Assembly: GCF_036409155.1 (NCBI RefSeq)
Contig: NZ_JAZGLW010000001.1
Span: 1,922,001 to 1,986,000 of the forward strand
Length of the DNA: 64,000 nucleotides
Source: Mycobacterium sp. 050128
GTDB lineage: Bacteria; Actinomycetota; Actinomycetes; Mycobacteriales; Mycobacteriaceae
Reading direction: 5' to 3'
Below the pieces are notes generated by a model. The model saw only the letters and a list, made by a program, of their open reading frames with translations. It ran no database searches and had not been told where the DNA came from. Position 1 is the stretch's first letter; the number at the start of each line of letters is the position of its first letter. Positions 1 through 8,952 of the stretch are shown piece by piece. A program made the position numbers and the translations under genes.

Positions 1-294
1 GGTGCCTATCCATCCGGGGCGTCGGCCTATGGCGTCGAGCAGATGCTGGGCGACGTCTGGGAGTGGACCAGTTCACCGTTGCGGCCGTGGCCCGGTTTCG
101 TCCCGATGATCTACGACCGCTACTCGGAGCCGTTCTTCGACGGCGACTACCGGATTCTGCGCGGCGGATCGTGGGCCGTCGAATCCGCGATCCTGCGGCC
201 CAGTTTCCGCAACTGGGACCACCCGATCCGTCGTCAGATCTTCTCCGGAGTACGGCTGGCCTGGGATGTCCCCGACGCGGGGGACTGCGGCTGA
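1..294 (+). CDS. egtB: EgtB C-terminal end (partial)
   Basis: This is the last 97 codons of a gene that begins outside the window. EgtB is the iron-dependent sulfoxide synthase that joins gamma-glutamylcysteine or cysteine to hercynine in ergothioneine synthesis. What is visible is the end of its formylglycine-generating-enzyme-like domain, with the hallmark GDVWEWTSS near residue 17 and RILRGGSW near residue 52. The DinB-like iron-binding half is off-window. The stop codon shares one base with the egtC start (TGATG), so the genes are translationally coupled. The assignment rests on this fold signature plus the unmistakable egtC-egtD-egtE that follow. Confidence 0.93.
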   Translation, partial: GAYPSGASAYGVEQMLGDVWEWTSSPLRPWPGFVPMIYDRYSEPFFDGDYRILRGGSWAVESAILRPSFRNWDHPIRRQIFSGVRLAWDVPDAGDCG

Positions 295-1016
295 TGTGCC
301 GTCACCTCGGCTGGCTCGGCGCCGACGTCAGCGTCTCCTCGCTGATCCTCGATCCGCCGTTCGGCCTGCGCGTGCAGTCGTATTCCCCGCGCCGCCAAAA
401 GCACGGCCTGATGAACGCCGACGGGTGGGGCGTCGGGTTTTTCGATCGTTCGTCTGGAGGCCTTCCAGAAGGCGGGGTACCGCGGCGCTGGCGCAGCACC
501 GCGCCGCTGTGGGGCGACACGTCGTTGGAATCGGTCGCGCCCGCGCTGCGCAGCGGCTGCGTGGTGGCCGCGGTGCGCTCGGCGACCGTCGGCATGCCGC
601 TCGATGTCAGCGCGACGGCGCCGTTCACCGACGGACAGTGGCTGCTGTCGCACAACGGCGTCGTCGATCGCAGCGTCCTGCCCATGACCGCGACGGCCGA
701 ATCCGTTTGCGACAGTGCGATGTTGGCGGCCACCATATTCTCGCTGGGGCTCGATGTGCTCGGCGCGACCATCGCGCAGATCGGCACCCTGGACCCCAAC
801 GCCCGGCTTAACATCTTGGCCGCCAACGGTTCTCGAATGCTGGCCACCGCCTGGGGGGACACCCTGGCCATCCTGCGCCGCGACGACGGTGTGGTGCTGG
901 CCAGCGAGCCCTACAACGACGACTCCGAATGGGAGGACGTACCCGACCACCACCTTGTCGAAGTGAGCACTAAAGGCGTAACGATGACCCCGCTGGACGA
1001 GCCGAAAGGATTTTGA
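294..1016 (+). CDS. egtC: EgtC, gamma-glutamyl hercynylcysteine sulfoxide amidohydrolase
   Basis: This is a class II glutamine-amidotransferase-like (Ntn) hydrolase of 240 aa. It removes the gamma-glutamyl group from the hercynylcysteine sulfoxide intermediate in the cytoplasm. The protein begins [10 protein letters not shown], so Cys2 is exposed as the N-terminal nucleophile after removal of Met; this fixes the ATG start. [13 protein letters not shown] (about residues 40-52) and LLSHNGVVD (about 117-125) are the usual class II substrate-pocket motifs. The length agrees with the roughly 233-residue M. tuberculosis protein. It overlaps egtB by one base upstream and egtD by one base downstream, as expected for one operon. 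Confidence 0.95.
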   Translation: MCRHLGWLGADVSVSSLILDPPFGLRVQSYSPRRQKHGLMNADGWGVGFFDRSSGGLPEGGVPRRWRSTAPLWGDTSLESVAPALRSGCVVAAVRSATVGMPLDVSATAPFTDGQWLLSHNGVVDRSVLPMTATAESVCDSAMLAATIFSLGLDVLGATIAQIGTLDPNARLNILAANGSRMLATAWGDTLAILRRDDGVVLASEPYNDDSEWEDVPDHHLVEVSTKGVTMTPLDEPKGF

Positions 1017-1981
1017 TGACACTGACGTTGTCCAACCATCTCGCCGCCGACTCGGCGTACCACGCATTGCGCCGCGACGCATTCGACGGTCTGCAGCGCA
1101 CGCCGAAGTCCTTGCCGCCCAAGTGGTTTTACGATTCGGTGGGCAGTGAGCTTTTCGATCAGATCACCCGCTTGCCGGAGTATTACCCGACGCGGGCCGA
1201 GGCGGAGATCCTGCGCGGCCGGGCCGCCGAAATCGCCTCGGCCAGCGCGGCCGACACCCTGGTCGAACTCGGCAGTGGCACCTCGGAGAAGACTCGTCTG
1301 CTGCTGGACGCGCTGCACGGCCGCGGATCGCTGCGCCGTTACGTACCGTTCGACGTTGACTCGACGATCTTGTCGACCGCGGCGGCCGCCATCCAGCAAG
1401 AGTATGCGGGCGTCGAAATCAAAGCTGTCTGCGGCGATTTCGAGGAGCACCTCGGCGAGATTCCCAGCGGCGGCCGGCGCCTGTTCGTGTTTCTCGGGTC
1501 GACGATCGGCAACCTCACGCCCGGCCCGCGCGCCGAATTCCTCAAGTCCCTCGCCGACGTGATGCAACCCGACGACACCCTGCTGCTGGGCACTGACCTG
1601 GTCAAGGACACCGGTCGGTTGTTGCGCGCCTACGACGACTCAGCCGGAGTGACGGCCCGGTTCAACCGCAATGTGCTCGCGGTCGTCAACCGGGAACTCG
1701 ACGCCGATTTCGATGTCGACGCCTTCCGGCACGTGGCGCGCTGGAACGCCGACGAGGAACGCATCGAGATGTGGTTGCGAACCGACCGGGCGCAGACGGT
1801 CAAGGTCGGTGCTCTCGACCTGACCGTCGAGTTCGCTGCCGGCGAGGAGCTGCTCACCGAGGTGTCGAGCAAGTTCCACCCGGGTGGAGTGAGCGCCGAA
1901 TTGGCTGGCGCGGGACTGCGTCGTGTTCGGTGGTGGACCGATGCCGCAGGCGATTTCGGGTTGTCGTTAGCAGTCAAGTGA
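1016..1981 (+). CDS. egtD: EgtD, histidine N-alpha-trimethyltransferase
   Basis: This SAM-dependent enzyme trimethylates L-histidine to hercynine, the first committed step of ergothioneine synthesis. The protein is 321 aa, the same length as the M. tuberculosis enzyme. The SAM-binding motif [12 protein letters not shown] lies near residue 80 and [10 protein letters not shown] near residue 160, both typical of the DUF2260/EgtD family. I chose the ATG at 1016, which overlaps the egtC stop in TGATG, over the in-frame TTG one codon earlier. The stop overlaps the GTG start of egtE by four bases. Confidence 0.95.
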   Translation: MTLTLSNHLAADSAYHALRRDAFDGLQRTPKSLPPKWFYDSVGSELFDQITRLPEYYPTRAEAEILRGRAAEIASASAADTLVELGSGTSEKTRLLLDALHGRGSLRRYVPFDVDSTILSTAAAAIQQEYAGVEIKAVCGDFEEHLGEIPSGGRRLFVFLGSTIGNLTPGPRAEFLKSLADVMQPDDTLLLGTDLVKDTGRLLRAYDDSAGVTARFNRNVLAVVNRELDADFDVDAFRHVARWNADEERIEMWLRTDRAQTVKVGALDLTVEFAAGEELLTEVSSKFHPGGVSAELAGAGLRRVRWWTDAAGDFGLSLAVK

Positions 1982-3123
1982 GCGATGGCGGGTCGCTGGC
2001 CGACCGATGGCGGGAGGCCCGCCCACCCGTAGCCGGTTTACACCTGGACAGCGCCGCCTGTTCGCGCCAGAGTTACGCGGCCATCGACGCCGCCGCGCAG
2101 CATGCCCGCCACGAGGCGGAGGTCGGCGGATATGTGGCCGCGCAGGCCGCGGCGCCGACGCTCGACGCCGGGCGAGCCGCGTTCGCCGCGCTAGCCGGGA
2201 TGACCGACGCCGAGGTCGTCTACACCACGGGATCGCTGCACGCGCTGGATCTGCTGCTGGGCAGCTGGCCCGCCGACCGCCGGAGGTTGGCCTGCCTGCC
2301 CGGCGAATACGGACCCAACCTCGCCGTGATGGCGGCCCACGGATTCGACCGGCAGTTGTTGCCGGCCCTCGAGGATGGCCGGCTGGCGCTCGACGACGCG
2401 GCCTACGCCCTGGAGGAAGACCCGCCCGATTTCGTCCACCTGACCCCGGTGGCCAGCCATAGCGGTGTCGTGCAACCGATTTCGATGATCGCGAAACTGT
2501 GCCGAGAGTTGGGACTGCCGCTGGTGATCGACGCCGCCCAGGCGCTGGCCCAGGTCGACTGCGCGGTCGGCGCCGACGCCACCTACTCCTCGTCGCGCAA
2601 ATGGATCGCCGGTCCGCGTGGGGTGGGCTTCCTGGCGGTGCAGCCCGACCTGATGCAGCGGCTCCATCCCCGACTGTCCGCACCGGAGTGGTCCGGGTCG
2701 TTCTCGGTGGCCCAGCAGCTCGAGTTCGGCGAAGCCAATGTCGCTGCGCGCGTCGGAGTTTCGGTGGCGCTGGGCGAGCATCTGGCGTTCGGGCCCGACG
2801 CGGTGCGTGCGCGCCTGGCCGAACTCGGCAGCATCAGCCGGACGACGCTGGCAGACGTGCCGGGGTGGGTGGTGATCGAAGAGGTCGAAGAGCCAAGTGC
2901 CATCACCACGTTGGCGCCGGTCGACGGCGTCGACCCGCAGGTGGTACGGGAATGGCTGCTCGCCGAGCGGCGAATCCTGACCACCTACGCCGGCGTGCAG
3001 CGGGCGCCACTCGAGATGACCGCGCCGCGGCTGCGGATCTCGCCGCACGCGGACACCACCGCCGACGATCTGGAAATCTTCGCCGAAGCGCTGATCGCCG
3101 CGACGGCCGCAACGGCCACCTGA
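1978..3123 (+). CDS. egtE: EgtE, PLP-dependent C-S lyase
   Basis: This PLP enzyme of the class V aminotransferase/cysteine desulfurase fold cleaves hercynylcysteine sulfoxide to release ergothioneine. Visible features are [10 protein letters not shown] (Asp about 185, pyridine-nitrogen contact) and [12 protein letters not shown] with the probable Schiff-base lysine at about residue 208. I chose the GTG at 1978 because it overlaps the egtD stop (GTGA) and gives a 381-aa protein, close to the known length of about 390. Frame-open sequence continues upstream but only inside egtD. It is the fourth gene of the coupled egtB-C-D-E series. Confidence 0.92.
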   Translation: MSDGGSLADRWREARPPVAGLHLDSAACSRQSYAAIDAAAQHARHEAEVGGYVAAQAAAPTLDAGRAAFAALAGMTDAEVVYTTGSLHALDLLLGSWPADRRRLACLPGEYGPNLAVMAAHGFDRQLLPALEDGRLALDDAAYALEEDPPDFVHLTPVASHSGVVQPISMIAKLCRELGLPLVIDAAQALAQVDCAVGADATYSSSRKWIAGPRGVGFLAVQPDLMQRLHPRLSAPEWSGSFSVAQQLEFGEANVAARVGVSVALGEHLAFGPDAVRARLAELGSISRTTLADVPGWVVIEEVEEPSAITTLAPVDGVDPQVVREWLLAERRILTTYAGVQRAPLEMTAPRLRISPHADTTADDLEIFAEALIAATAATAT

Positions 3124-3134
3124 CGGACGCCGCG

Positions 3135-3707
3135 ATGTCCACCCTGACCTGGATCGGCGTACCCGGTAACGAAAGCGATTGGACCGCACTGGGATTCGTT
3201 GTCGAGGATGACGCGATCCGCATCGGGCGGGTGGCCTGTGTGCTGACCGGCGAGCGGGGCTGGGGGTTCGACGAAATCTGCGCGCGGCCCGATGCCCTCG
3301 GGGTACCGACGACGGTCCACCCACCGGTGACCGGCGCGGTGCACCCCTGCGGTGTCACCCATGTGGACCACATCGTCTACACGGTGCGCGAATTGGACAC
3401 TGCCATCACCGCTCTCACTGCGGTGCTGGGCGCACCGCCGCGTCGACGGTTTCACCCGCGGGGTGCCCAAGGACCCGAGATGGCGTTCTACCGCGTCGGG
3501 GACGGCTTCATCGAGGTGGTCGCCGCAGGCACCGAGCCGGCACTGATCGGGCTCGCGCTATGGTCTCCGGACCCCGACGCCACCGTCACGGCTATCCGTG
3601 CTGCCGGCGGTCCGATCGGTGATCCGAAACCCGCGGTGCAGGGTGGGCGGATCGCCAGCGTATGGCAGGGCCACCTGGACTGGGGCCTGGCCATTATGGG
3701 GCCGTGA
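3135..3707 (+). CDS. VOC-family (glyoxalase/dioxygenase-fold) protein appended to the egt operon
   Basis: This 190-aa protein starts 11 bases after the egtE stop, so it is probably cotranscribed with the ergothioneine genes. The second half is a vicinal-oxygen-chelate module: VTHVDHIVYTVRELDTAI near residue 74 supplies a metal-binding His, and PEMAFYRVGDGFIEVV near residue 117 supplies a Glu. The N-terminal third, MSTLTWIGVPGNESDWTALG, looks like a degenerate partner module. The family contains glyoxalases, thiol transferases and extradiol dioxygenases, so no reaction can be assigned. I do not recall it as part of the characterised egtA-E set. A link to ergothioneine rests only on position. 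Confidence 0.8.
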   Translation: MSTLTWIGVPGNESDWTALGFVVEDDAIRIGRVACVLTGERGWGFDEICARPDALGVPTTVHPPVTGAVHPCGVTHVDHIVYTVRELDTAITALTAVLGAPPRRRFHPRGAQGPEMAFYRVGDGFIEVVAAGTEPALIGLALWSPDPDATVTAIRAAGGPIGDPKPAVQGGRIASVWQGHLDWGLAIMGP

Positions 3708-3713
3708 GCTGGA

Positions 3714-4406
3714 TCAGTCTGCCTTGTGCGCCGTCAGTAGATAAGCGGGAAGCTTCATCCGTCCCTTGTCGTCGCGGTCGTGCGGCGGGAACCGAAACGG
3801 CGCGTCGGGCAGGTCGGGGATATTCGCGTGGATGTAGGCGGGCCGAATCTCGTCGATCGCCCAGTACTTGCTCACCGCGGCGCGTAACTCGTCCTCGTCC
3901 ACCTCGTTGGGCTTGGAGTCCATCTCGGCGGGGAAGGCACCCTTGGCGAACACCAGCACGTAATAGTTGGCGCCCGGGGCGGCCGCGCGGTGCACCGAGC
4001 GTAGGTAGTCGTCGCGGCTCTCGACCGGCAGCGAGTGAAACAGCGTGCTGTCGGCGATCGTCGCGAACCGGCCCTCAGAACCGGGCGGGTAGCCGGTGAA
4101 CGAGGTGATGTCGGCCTGGACGAAGCTGGCGGTGCTCAAGCCCCGTTCCTCGGCGGTCTTGGTGGCCGCCGCGACAGCAGTAGGCGTGAGGTCGATGCCC
4201 ACCACCGTGTAGCCCTGGGCGGCCAACGTCAACGACAGCTCGGCGACGCCGCAACCGGCATCCAGCACGTCGCTGTGGAACCGCCCGGCCGCGATCAATG
4301 CGGCCAATTCGGGCTGTGGCTCACCGATATTCCACGGCGGAGGCCCCTCGAACCCGCCCTGCTCGCGATAGGCGCTGTCCCAGTCCATTACCTCGTCGGG
4401 TGTCAT
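3714..4406 (-). CDS. Class I SAM-dependent methyltransferase (Rv3699-like)
   Basis: This 230-aa Rossmann methyltransferase has the SAM motif VLDAGCGVAEL near residue 43, followed by the acidic motif VVGIDLTP. The substrate is unknown. I chose the ATG at 4406, giving MTPDEVMDWDSAYREQ, because that N-terminus is typical of this mycobacterial family. Open sequence upstream of it overlaps the next gene and has low-complexity Arg-rich composition. The gene is convergent with the egt operon (7 bases apart) and lies 20 bases downstream of the GCS2-like gene, so those two are likely one transcript. Confidence 0.87.
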   Translation of the reverse strand: MTPDEVMDWDSAYREQGGFEGPPPWNIGEPQPELAALIAAGRFHSDVLDAGCGVAELSLTLAAQGYTVVGIDLTPTAVAAATKTAEERGLSTASFVQADITSFTGYPPGSEGRFATIADSTLFHSLPVESRDDYLRSVHRAAAPGANYYVLVFAKGAFPAEMDSKPNEVDEDELRAAVSKYWAIDEIRPAYIHANIPDLPDAPFRFPPHDRDDKGRMKLPAYLLTAHKAD

Positions 4407-4426
4407 GAAATCCAACCTACCCGCGG

Positions 4427-5902
4427 CTAGCAGGGCCAGGTGTGGACCGGCTCGTTGGCGTGCATGTGGTCGCAATACCGGCGCAGCATCTGCGCCAGCG
4501 CCGCGCGCCGCGTCATGCCGGAGTCCTGCAGTGCGCGCACCGTTGCCACCTGCCAGCTGGCGCCGTTGCGGCCGGCCTTGGCGCGGCCCTCGATGACACC
4601 GAGGAAACGATCGCGCACCTCGGCGTCCACGCCCCACCGGCGCAGTCCTTCGTCGGCGATCGGCAACAGCGTGTCGAGCACCAACTTGGTCGCCGCCACT
4701 TCACCCAGACCGGGCCAATGCAGCACGGTGTCCATCCCGTGGCGGGCCGCTTCGAGGAAATTATGATGCGCCGCAGCGAAACTCATCTTCGTCCACAGCG
4801 GGTTCTCGTCCTCGGACAAGGTGCGCAGCGTGCCGTAGTAGAACGCGGAGTTGGCCAGCATGTCGATGACGGTGGGCCCGGCCGGCAACACCCGATTCTC
4901 CAACCGCAGGTGCGGGCGCCCGTCGCTCACGTCGTACACCGGCCGGTTCCATCGGTACACGGTGCCGTTGTGCAAGCGAAGTTCGGCAAGCTGCGGGATG
5001 CGGCCGGCGGCCAACTCGGCGGCCGGATCCTCGTCGGACAGCTCGGGCAGCAGGGACGGAAAGTAACGGATGTTCTCTTTGAACAGATCGAGGATCGAAC
5101 TGATCCAGCGCTCGCCGAACCACACTCGTGGCCGTACCCCTTGCGTCTTGAGTTCCTCGGGCCGGGTGTCGGTGGACTGCGAGAACACCTCGACACGGGT
5201 CTCCGACCACAGCTGATGACCGAAGAAGTAGGGCGAGTTGGCGCCCAGCGCCAGCTGCGGGCCGGCCATCACCTGCGCCGCGTTCCAGTTCGGGGCGAAG
5301 TCGTCGGGAGCGACCTGCAAGTGCAATTGCATACTGGTGCAAGCGGATTCGGGAGCGATGGTGACCGATTCCCAACTCAGTGGCTCCGGGCCCGAGATAT
5401 GTATCGGAATGTCCTCACCGCGCGCATTGAAGATCGAGTCGTTCAGCGCGGCGTACCGCGCCGAATCGCTCATCCAACCGTCGCGGGACAGATGCTCGGG
5501 CATCAGCGTGGGCAGGATGCCGATCATCACGATGCGGGTGCCCTGTGCGCCGGCCTTGGTCTGCGCATCGTTGAGGCTGGCCCGCACTTCTGCCTCCAGG
5601 TCCAGCCCGGTATGGCCGGGCAGCGGCCGGGGAGGGACGTTGAATTCGATGTTGTAGGCGCCTAATTCCTTCTGGTAGGCCGGATCTGCGATGGCATCGA
5701 GCACGGGCCGATTCGACATGGCGGGCTGATAGTCGGCATCGACGAGATTGCATTCGATTTCCATGCCGGTCAGCGGGCGGTCGGAGTCGAACCGTGACTG
5801 GGCAAGCATCGTCTCGAAGACGTCCAGACACAGCTGCACCTTGCGCCGGTACTCCCGCGCGTGTGCGCGGTCATACGTGGTGCGCTTGACCTCTTCGCCC
5901 AC
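4427..5902 (-). CDS. GCS2-family carboxylate-amine ligase (glutamate-cysteine ligase-like, Rv3698-like)
   Basis: This 491-aa protein of the glutamate-cysteine-ligase family 2 fold has LTGMEIECNLVD (residues about 44-55, start of the ATP-grasp-like core), YNIEFNVPPRPLPG near residue 83 and HLRLENRVLPAGPT near residue 330. Members ligate a carboxylate to an amine using ATP, but its own substrates are not known. It starts at a GTG and is transcribed away from glpK. The dedicated ergothioneine ligase egtA lies outside the window, so this is a paralogous ligase next to the egt operon. The same order is seen in M. tuberculosis, except that the small VapBC48 toxin pair found there is absent: only 173 bases separate this gene from glpK. 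Confidence 0.85.
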   Translation of the reverse strand: MGEEVKRTTYDRAHAREYRRKVQLCLDVFETMLAQSRFDSDRPLTGMEIECNLVDADYQPAMSNRPVLDAIADPAYQKELGAYNIEFNVPPRPLPGHTGLDLEAEVRASLNDAQTKAGAQGTRIVMIGILPTLMPEHLSRDGWMSDSARYAALNDSIFNARGEDIPIHISGPEPLSWESVTIAPESACTSMQLHLQVAPDDFAPNWNAAQVMAGPQLALGANSPYFFGHQLWSETRVEVFSQSTDTRPEELKTQGVRPRVWFGERWISSILDLFKENIRYFPSLLPELSDEDPAAELAAGRIPQLAELRLHNGTVYRWNRPVYDVSDGRPHLRLENRVLPAGPTVIDMLANSAFYYGTLRTLSEDENPLWTKMSFAAAHHNFLEAARHGMDTVLHWPGLGEVAATKLVLDTLLPIADEGLRRWGVDAEVRDRFLGVIEGRAKAGRNGASWQVATVRALQDSGMTRRAALAQMLRRYCDHMHANEPVHTWPC

Positions 5903-6075
5903 ATCGCCGATGCAACAGGGTTACCGGCGGTAACGCAAGAGCGGCGCGGCGGATTTCGCCGCCGCGTGCGCGCCCGGTCGTCGCGAATCGGGTCGGTTAG
6001 CTGCAGGTCTGGTGGGCCGGTCCACCATCATGGACGATGGCAGGAACGTGTCGCAGTTCACGACGAAGGAGACAG

Positions 6076-7593
6076 GTGGCCGAGTTCGTCGCAGCTATTG
6101 ATCAAGGCACCACCAGCACCCGCTGCATGATTTTCGATCACGACGGCGCCGAGGTCGCACGTCATCAGCTCGAGCACGAGCAGATCCTGCCGCAGGCCGG
6201 CTGGGTCGAGCACAATCCGATCGAGATCTGGGAACGTACCTCCTCGGTGTTGATGTCGGTGCTGAACACCTCGAAGTTCTCGACGAAAGACATTGCCGCG
6301 CTGGGAATTACAAACCAACGCGAGACGACTCTGGTGTGGAATCGGCGTACCGGCCGCCCGTATTACAACGCGATCGTGTGGCAGGACACCCGTACCGACC
6401 GGATCGCGTCGGCGCTGGACCGCGACGGGCGTGGCGACGTGATTCGGCGCAAGGCCGGCCTGCCCCCGGCCACCTATTTCTCCGGCGGGAAGCTGCAATG
6501 GATCCTGGACAACGTCGACGGCGTGCGCGCGGCGGCCGAAAGTGGTGACGCCCTGTTCGGCACCGCGGACACCTGGGTGTTGTGGAATCTGACCGGCGGT
6601 GCCCGGGGCGGGGTACACGTCACCGACGTGACCAATGCCAGCCGGACCATGCTGATGGACCTGGAAACGCTGGACTGGGACGACGAGCTGTTGTCGTTCT
6701 TCTCGATTCCGCGCGCGATGCTGCCGGCGATCGCGTCGTCGTCGCCCACGCAGCCCTACGGCGTCACGTCGGCAGATGGGCCGCTCGGCGCCGAGGTGCC
6801 GATCACCGGCGTGCTGGGTGACCAGCATGCCGCGATGGTCGGGCAGGTATGTCTGTCCGCGGGAGAGGCGAAAAACACCTACGGCACCGGCAATTTCCTG
6901 CTGCTCAATACCGGCGAGACCATCGTGCGCTCCGACAACGGTCTGCTGACCACGGTCTGTTACCAGTTCGGGGACGCCAAACCCGTCTACGCGCTGGAGG
7001 GTTCGATCGCGGTCACCGGCTCGGCGGTGCAGTGGCTGCGCGATCAGCTGGGCATCATCAGCGGTGCCGCGCAAAGCGAATGGCTGGCCCGCGAGGTTCC
7101 CGACAACGGCGGGGTGTACTTCGTCCCGGCGTTCTCCGGGTTGTTCGCCCCGTACTGGCGTTCCGATGCGCGCGGTGTGATCGTCGGGCTGTCGCGGTAC
7201 AACACCAACGCGCATCTGGCCCGCGCGACGCTGGAGGCGATCTGTTACCAGAGCCGCGACGTGGTGGACGCGATGGCCGCGGATTCCGGTGTGCGCCTTG
7301 AGGTGCTGAAAGTCGACGGCGGCATCACCGGCAACGAGCTGTGCATGCAGATCCAGGCCGACGTGCTGGGCGTGGACGTGGTGCGGCCGGTGGTCGCCGA
7401 GACCACCGCGCTGGGCGCCGCCTACGCGGCCGGGTTGGCGGTCGGGTTCTGGGCCGATCCGTCCGATCTGCGTGCCAACTGGCAGGAAGACAAGCGGTGG
7501 ACGCCGAAATGGGACGACGACCAGCGCGCCGAGGGATATGCGGGGTGGCGCAAGGCCGTGCAGCGCACGCTGGATTGGGTCGACGTCTCGTAG
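6076..7593 (+). CDS. glpK: Glycerol kinase
   Basis: Glycerol kinase phosphorylates glycerol to sn-glycerol 3-phosphate in the cytoplasm using ATP. The 505-aa protein has the FGGY-family signature [11 protein letters not shown] at the N-terminus, the glycerol-site GITNQRET, the signature [16 protein letters not shown] and the C-terminal KVDGGITGN nucleotide-site motif. I chose the GTG at 6076 because a good ribosome site (AAGGAG at 6066-6071) sits just ahead. An upstream ATG at 6037 would add only 13 Arg-rich residues. A strong hairpin follows the stop. It is very similar along its whole length to the M. tuberculosis GlpK as I remember it. Confidence 0.96.
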   Translation: MAEFVAAIDQGTTSTRCMIFDHDGAEVARHQLEHEQILPQAGWVEHNPIEIWERTSSVLMSVLNTSKFSTKDIAALGITNQRETTLVWNRRTGRPYYNAIVWQDTRTDRIASALDRDGRGDVIRRKAGLPPATYFSGGKLQWILDNVDGVRAAAESGDALFGTADTWVLWNLTGGARGGVHVTDVTNASRTMLMDLETLDWDDELLSFFSIPRAMLPAIASSSPTQPYGVTSADGPLGAEVPITGVLGDQHAAMVGQVCLSAGEAKNTYGTGNFLLLNTGETIVRSDNGLLTTVCYQFGDAKPVYALEGSIAVTGSAVQWLRDQLGIISGAAQSEWLAREVPDNGGVYFVPAFSGLFAPYWRSDARGVIVGLSRYNTNAHLARATLEAICYQSRDVVDAMAADSGVRLEVLKVDGGITGNELCMQIQADVLGVDVVRPVVAETTALGAAYAAGLAVGFWADPSDLRANWQEDKRWTPKWDDDQRAEGYAGWRKAVQRTLDWVDVS

Positions 7594-7594
7594 C

Positions 7595-7629
7595 GAAATG
7601 CCCGCCGGCGCATGGCCGACGGGCATTTC
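7595..7629. terminator. Bidirectional hairpin terminator between glpK and the PadR gene
   Basis: Two 15-base arms (7595-7609 and 7615-7629) pair with one mismatch around a 5-base loop. The outer ends are GAAAT/ATTTC, so the structure presents a short A/T run on either strand. It starts 2 bases after the glpK stop and ends 12 bases before the convergent PadR stop, so it can serve both genes. Confidence 0.8.
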
Positions 7630-7641
7630 CTAGTGCAACGG

Positions 7642-8364
7642 TCAGTCCTCGCCGAGGATGCCGTAGACCTCGCGGCGCGCATTGTTCAGGATCTCGCTGA
7701 TGCGCTGCTGCTGCTCGGCGGAGGCGGTGTGCGCGGATTGCGCGACCGCTCCGAACAGCTGGCCGATGGCCGACCGCAGATTCATCTGACCGGGGTCGGC
7801 GCCTTCGGCGATCTCGTCCCACGGCGGCGTCCCGACCTTCTCGGCAGCCGCACGCCCTTCTTCGGTCAGCTCGAAAAGCTTTTTGCTGCCGTCGCTTTGG
7901 CTTGCGGAGATCAGGCCCTCGTCGTCGAGCAGCTGCAGCGTCGGGTACACCGAGCCGGGGCTGGGCTTCCAGATCCCGTTGCTGCGTTCGGCGATCTGCT
8001 GGATCATCTCGTAGCCGTGCATCGGCCGCTCGGCGAGCAGTGCCAGGATGGCCGCCCGCACGTCACCGCGCTTGCCGCGGTTGTGGCCGCCGCGACGCCA
8101 GCCGCCGCGTCGTCCGCCGGGGCCGAAACCGAACCCGGGGCCGAAGCCCGGCCCGAAGCCGGGGCCGAAGCCCGGCCCGAAGCCGGGGCCAAAGCCCTGA
8201 TCGCCGGCCTGGTCGCGGAGGTTTTCGAGGAATTCGCGTCGGGCCTGGCGCCGGGCGCCGTGCAGGGCCCGCCTTTGTCCGGGGCCGTGTCCGGGGCCGA
8301 AGCCGAATCCGGTGCCGGGGTGACCGCTGAATGGTCCCTCTGGGGGAGTGAATGGATTGCTCAT
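7642..8364 (-). CDS. PadR-family transcriptional repressor with a Gly-Phe-Gly-Pro repeat arm
   Basis: This 240-aa protein carries a PadR winged helix from about residue 105 (RAAILALLAERPMHGYEM) through PSPGSVYPTLQLLDDEGLI, ending in a helical C-terminal dimerisation segment. The first 100 residues are unusual for PadR: they are low complexity, rich in Gly, Phe and Pro, with six or more copies of GFGP followed by an Arg/Gly stretch. The ligand and targets are unknown. A perfect palindrome lies 58 bases upstream of the start, which suggests autoregulation. The divergent neighbour is a small membrane protein, a common partner for PadR regulators. Confidence 0.88.
   Translation of the reverse strand: MSNPFTPPEGPFSGHPGTGFGFGPGHGPGQRRALHGARRQARREFLENLRDQAGDQGFGPGFGPGFGPGFGPGFGPGFGFGPGGRRGGWRRGGHNRGKRGDVRAAILALLAERPMHGYEMIQQIAERSNGIWKPSPGSVYPTLQLLDDEGLISASQSDGSKKLFELTEEGRAAAEKVGTPPWDEIAEGADPGQMNLRSAIGQLFGAVAQSAHTASAEQQQRISEILNNARREVYGILGED
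8121..8196 (-). repeat. 12/24-bp tandem repeat encoding GFGP units
   Basis: A 12-base unit (alternating GGGGCCGAAGCC and CGGCCCGAAGCC, as read on the plus strand) repeats about six times inside the PadR gene. The near-identity at DNA level means unit number could vary between strains by slippage. Confidence 0.75.
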
Positions 8365-8421
8365 TGTTTGTAGTCCTCAATGTTCTCGGGGTAGCGCACC
8401 GTTTGTGCGCTTCGGAATATC

Positions 8422-8433
8422 ACGATATATCGT
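8422..8433. promoter_or_regulatory. Candidate PadR operator, perfect 12-bp palindrome
   Basis: ACGATATATCGT is self-complementary and is followed at once by the related half-site AAACGATCG. It lies between the divergent PadR and membrane-protein genes and is AT-rich against a very GC-rich background. It is seen in sequence; binding by the adjacent PadR is inference from the usual autoregulation of this family. Confidence 0.55.
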
Positions 8434-8544
8434 AAACGATCGCGATGCAACGGTGGAATTCGGTCGGTGGCTGTTCGGACCGGCCTTCTGTGGCCCTGAA
8501 CTGCAGAAAAGTACCCTCGCCGGGGCTTCGTTTGCCCAGGATGG

Positions 8545-8952
8545 GTGACGGGTACGGACTTCGGGATGGACGCAGAGAACTCCAACGTCACGTTCGACAG
8601 CGACACGCACAGCACGGTGTCGGCGCGGAGCGGCAGCGGCCACGACCGGCCCGTGTGGCCGTGGGTGAACTGGGGCTTGGCGTTGTCGACGGTCCCGGCC
8701 GCCGCGATCGTCATGCTCTTCGCGCTCGGCGCGGTGATGAGTACCGGCGGATGCACCGACCACCGCTGCCCCCACCTGGGCGGCGGGATCGATTTCGGCG
8801 TGGCCTTTTACGGGGCGCCGTTGGTGGCCTTCGTCGTCATCCTGATCACGTTTTTCACGGCCAAGCGCCGCGGCGGCATTGCGGTGCCGCTGTTCGGCTG
8901 GGCGTTATTGGTCGCCGATGTGGCGCTGATGGCGGCCACGGTCGCGAGCTGA
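8545..8952 (+). CDS. Small multi-pass membrane protein, function unknown
   Basis: This 135-aa protein has about three hydrophobic helices (residues about 44-65, 85-107 and 115-133). A short extracytoplasmic-looking loop between the first two contains two Cys (GGCTDHRCPH), which could form a disulfide. I used the GTG at 8545; an ATG at 8566 would remove seven residues. It is divergent from the PadR gene and shares its regulatory region, so it may be a PadR target. Its end abuts the convergent RDD gene with no gap. Confidence 0.65.
   Translation: MTGTDFGMDAENSNVTFDSDTHSTVSARSGSGHDRPVWPWVNWGLALSTVPAAAIVMLFALGAVMSTGGCTDHRCPHLGGGIDFGVAFYGAPLVAFVVILITFFTAKRRGGIAVPLFGWALLVADVALMAATVAS

Noticed and set aside
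5903..6075. VapBC48-type toxin-antitoxin pair expected between the GCS2 gene and glpK
   Set aside because: Only 173 bases separate the two genes and no PIN-domain or antitoxin frame is present.
6058..7626. Minus-strand open frame of about 522 codons opposite glpK
   Set aside because: It is the mirror of glpK codon bias. It has no recognisable motif and crosses the glpK terminator.
8121..8196. Tandem repeats here and at 16111-16260 as a CRISPR array
   Set aside because: The repeats are directly tandem without spacers, in frame, and encode GFGP or GPPPGY peptides. No cas genes are present.
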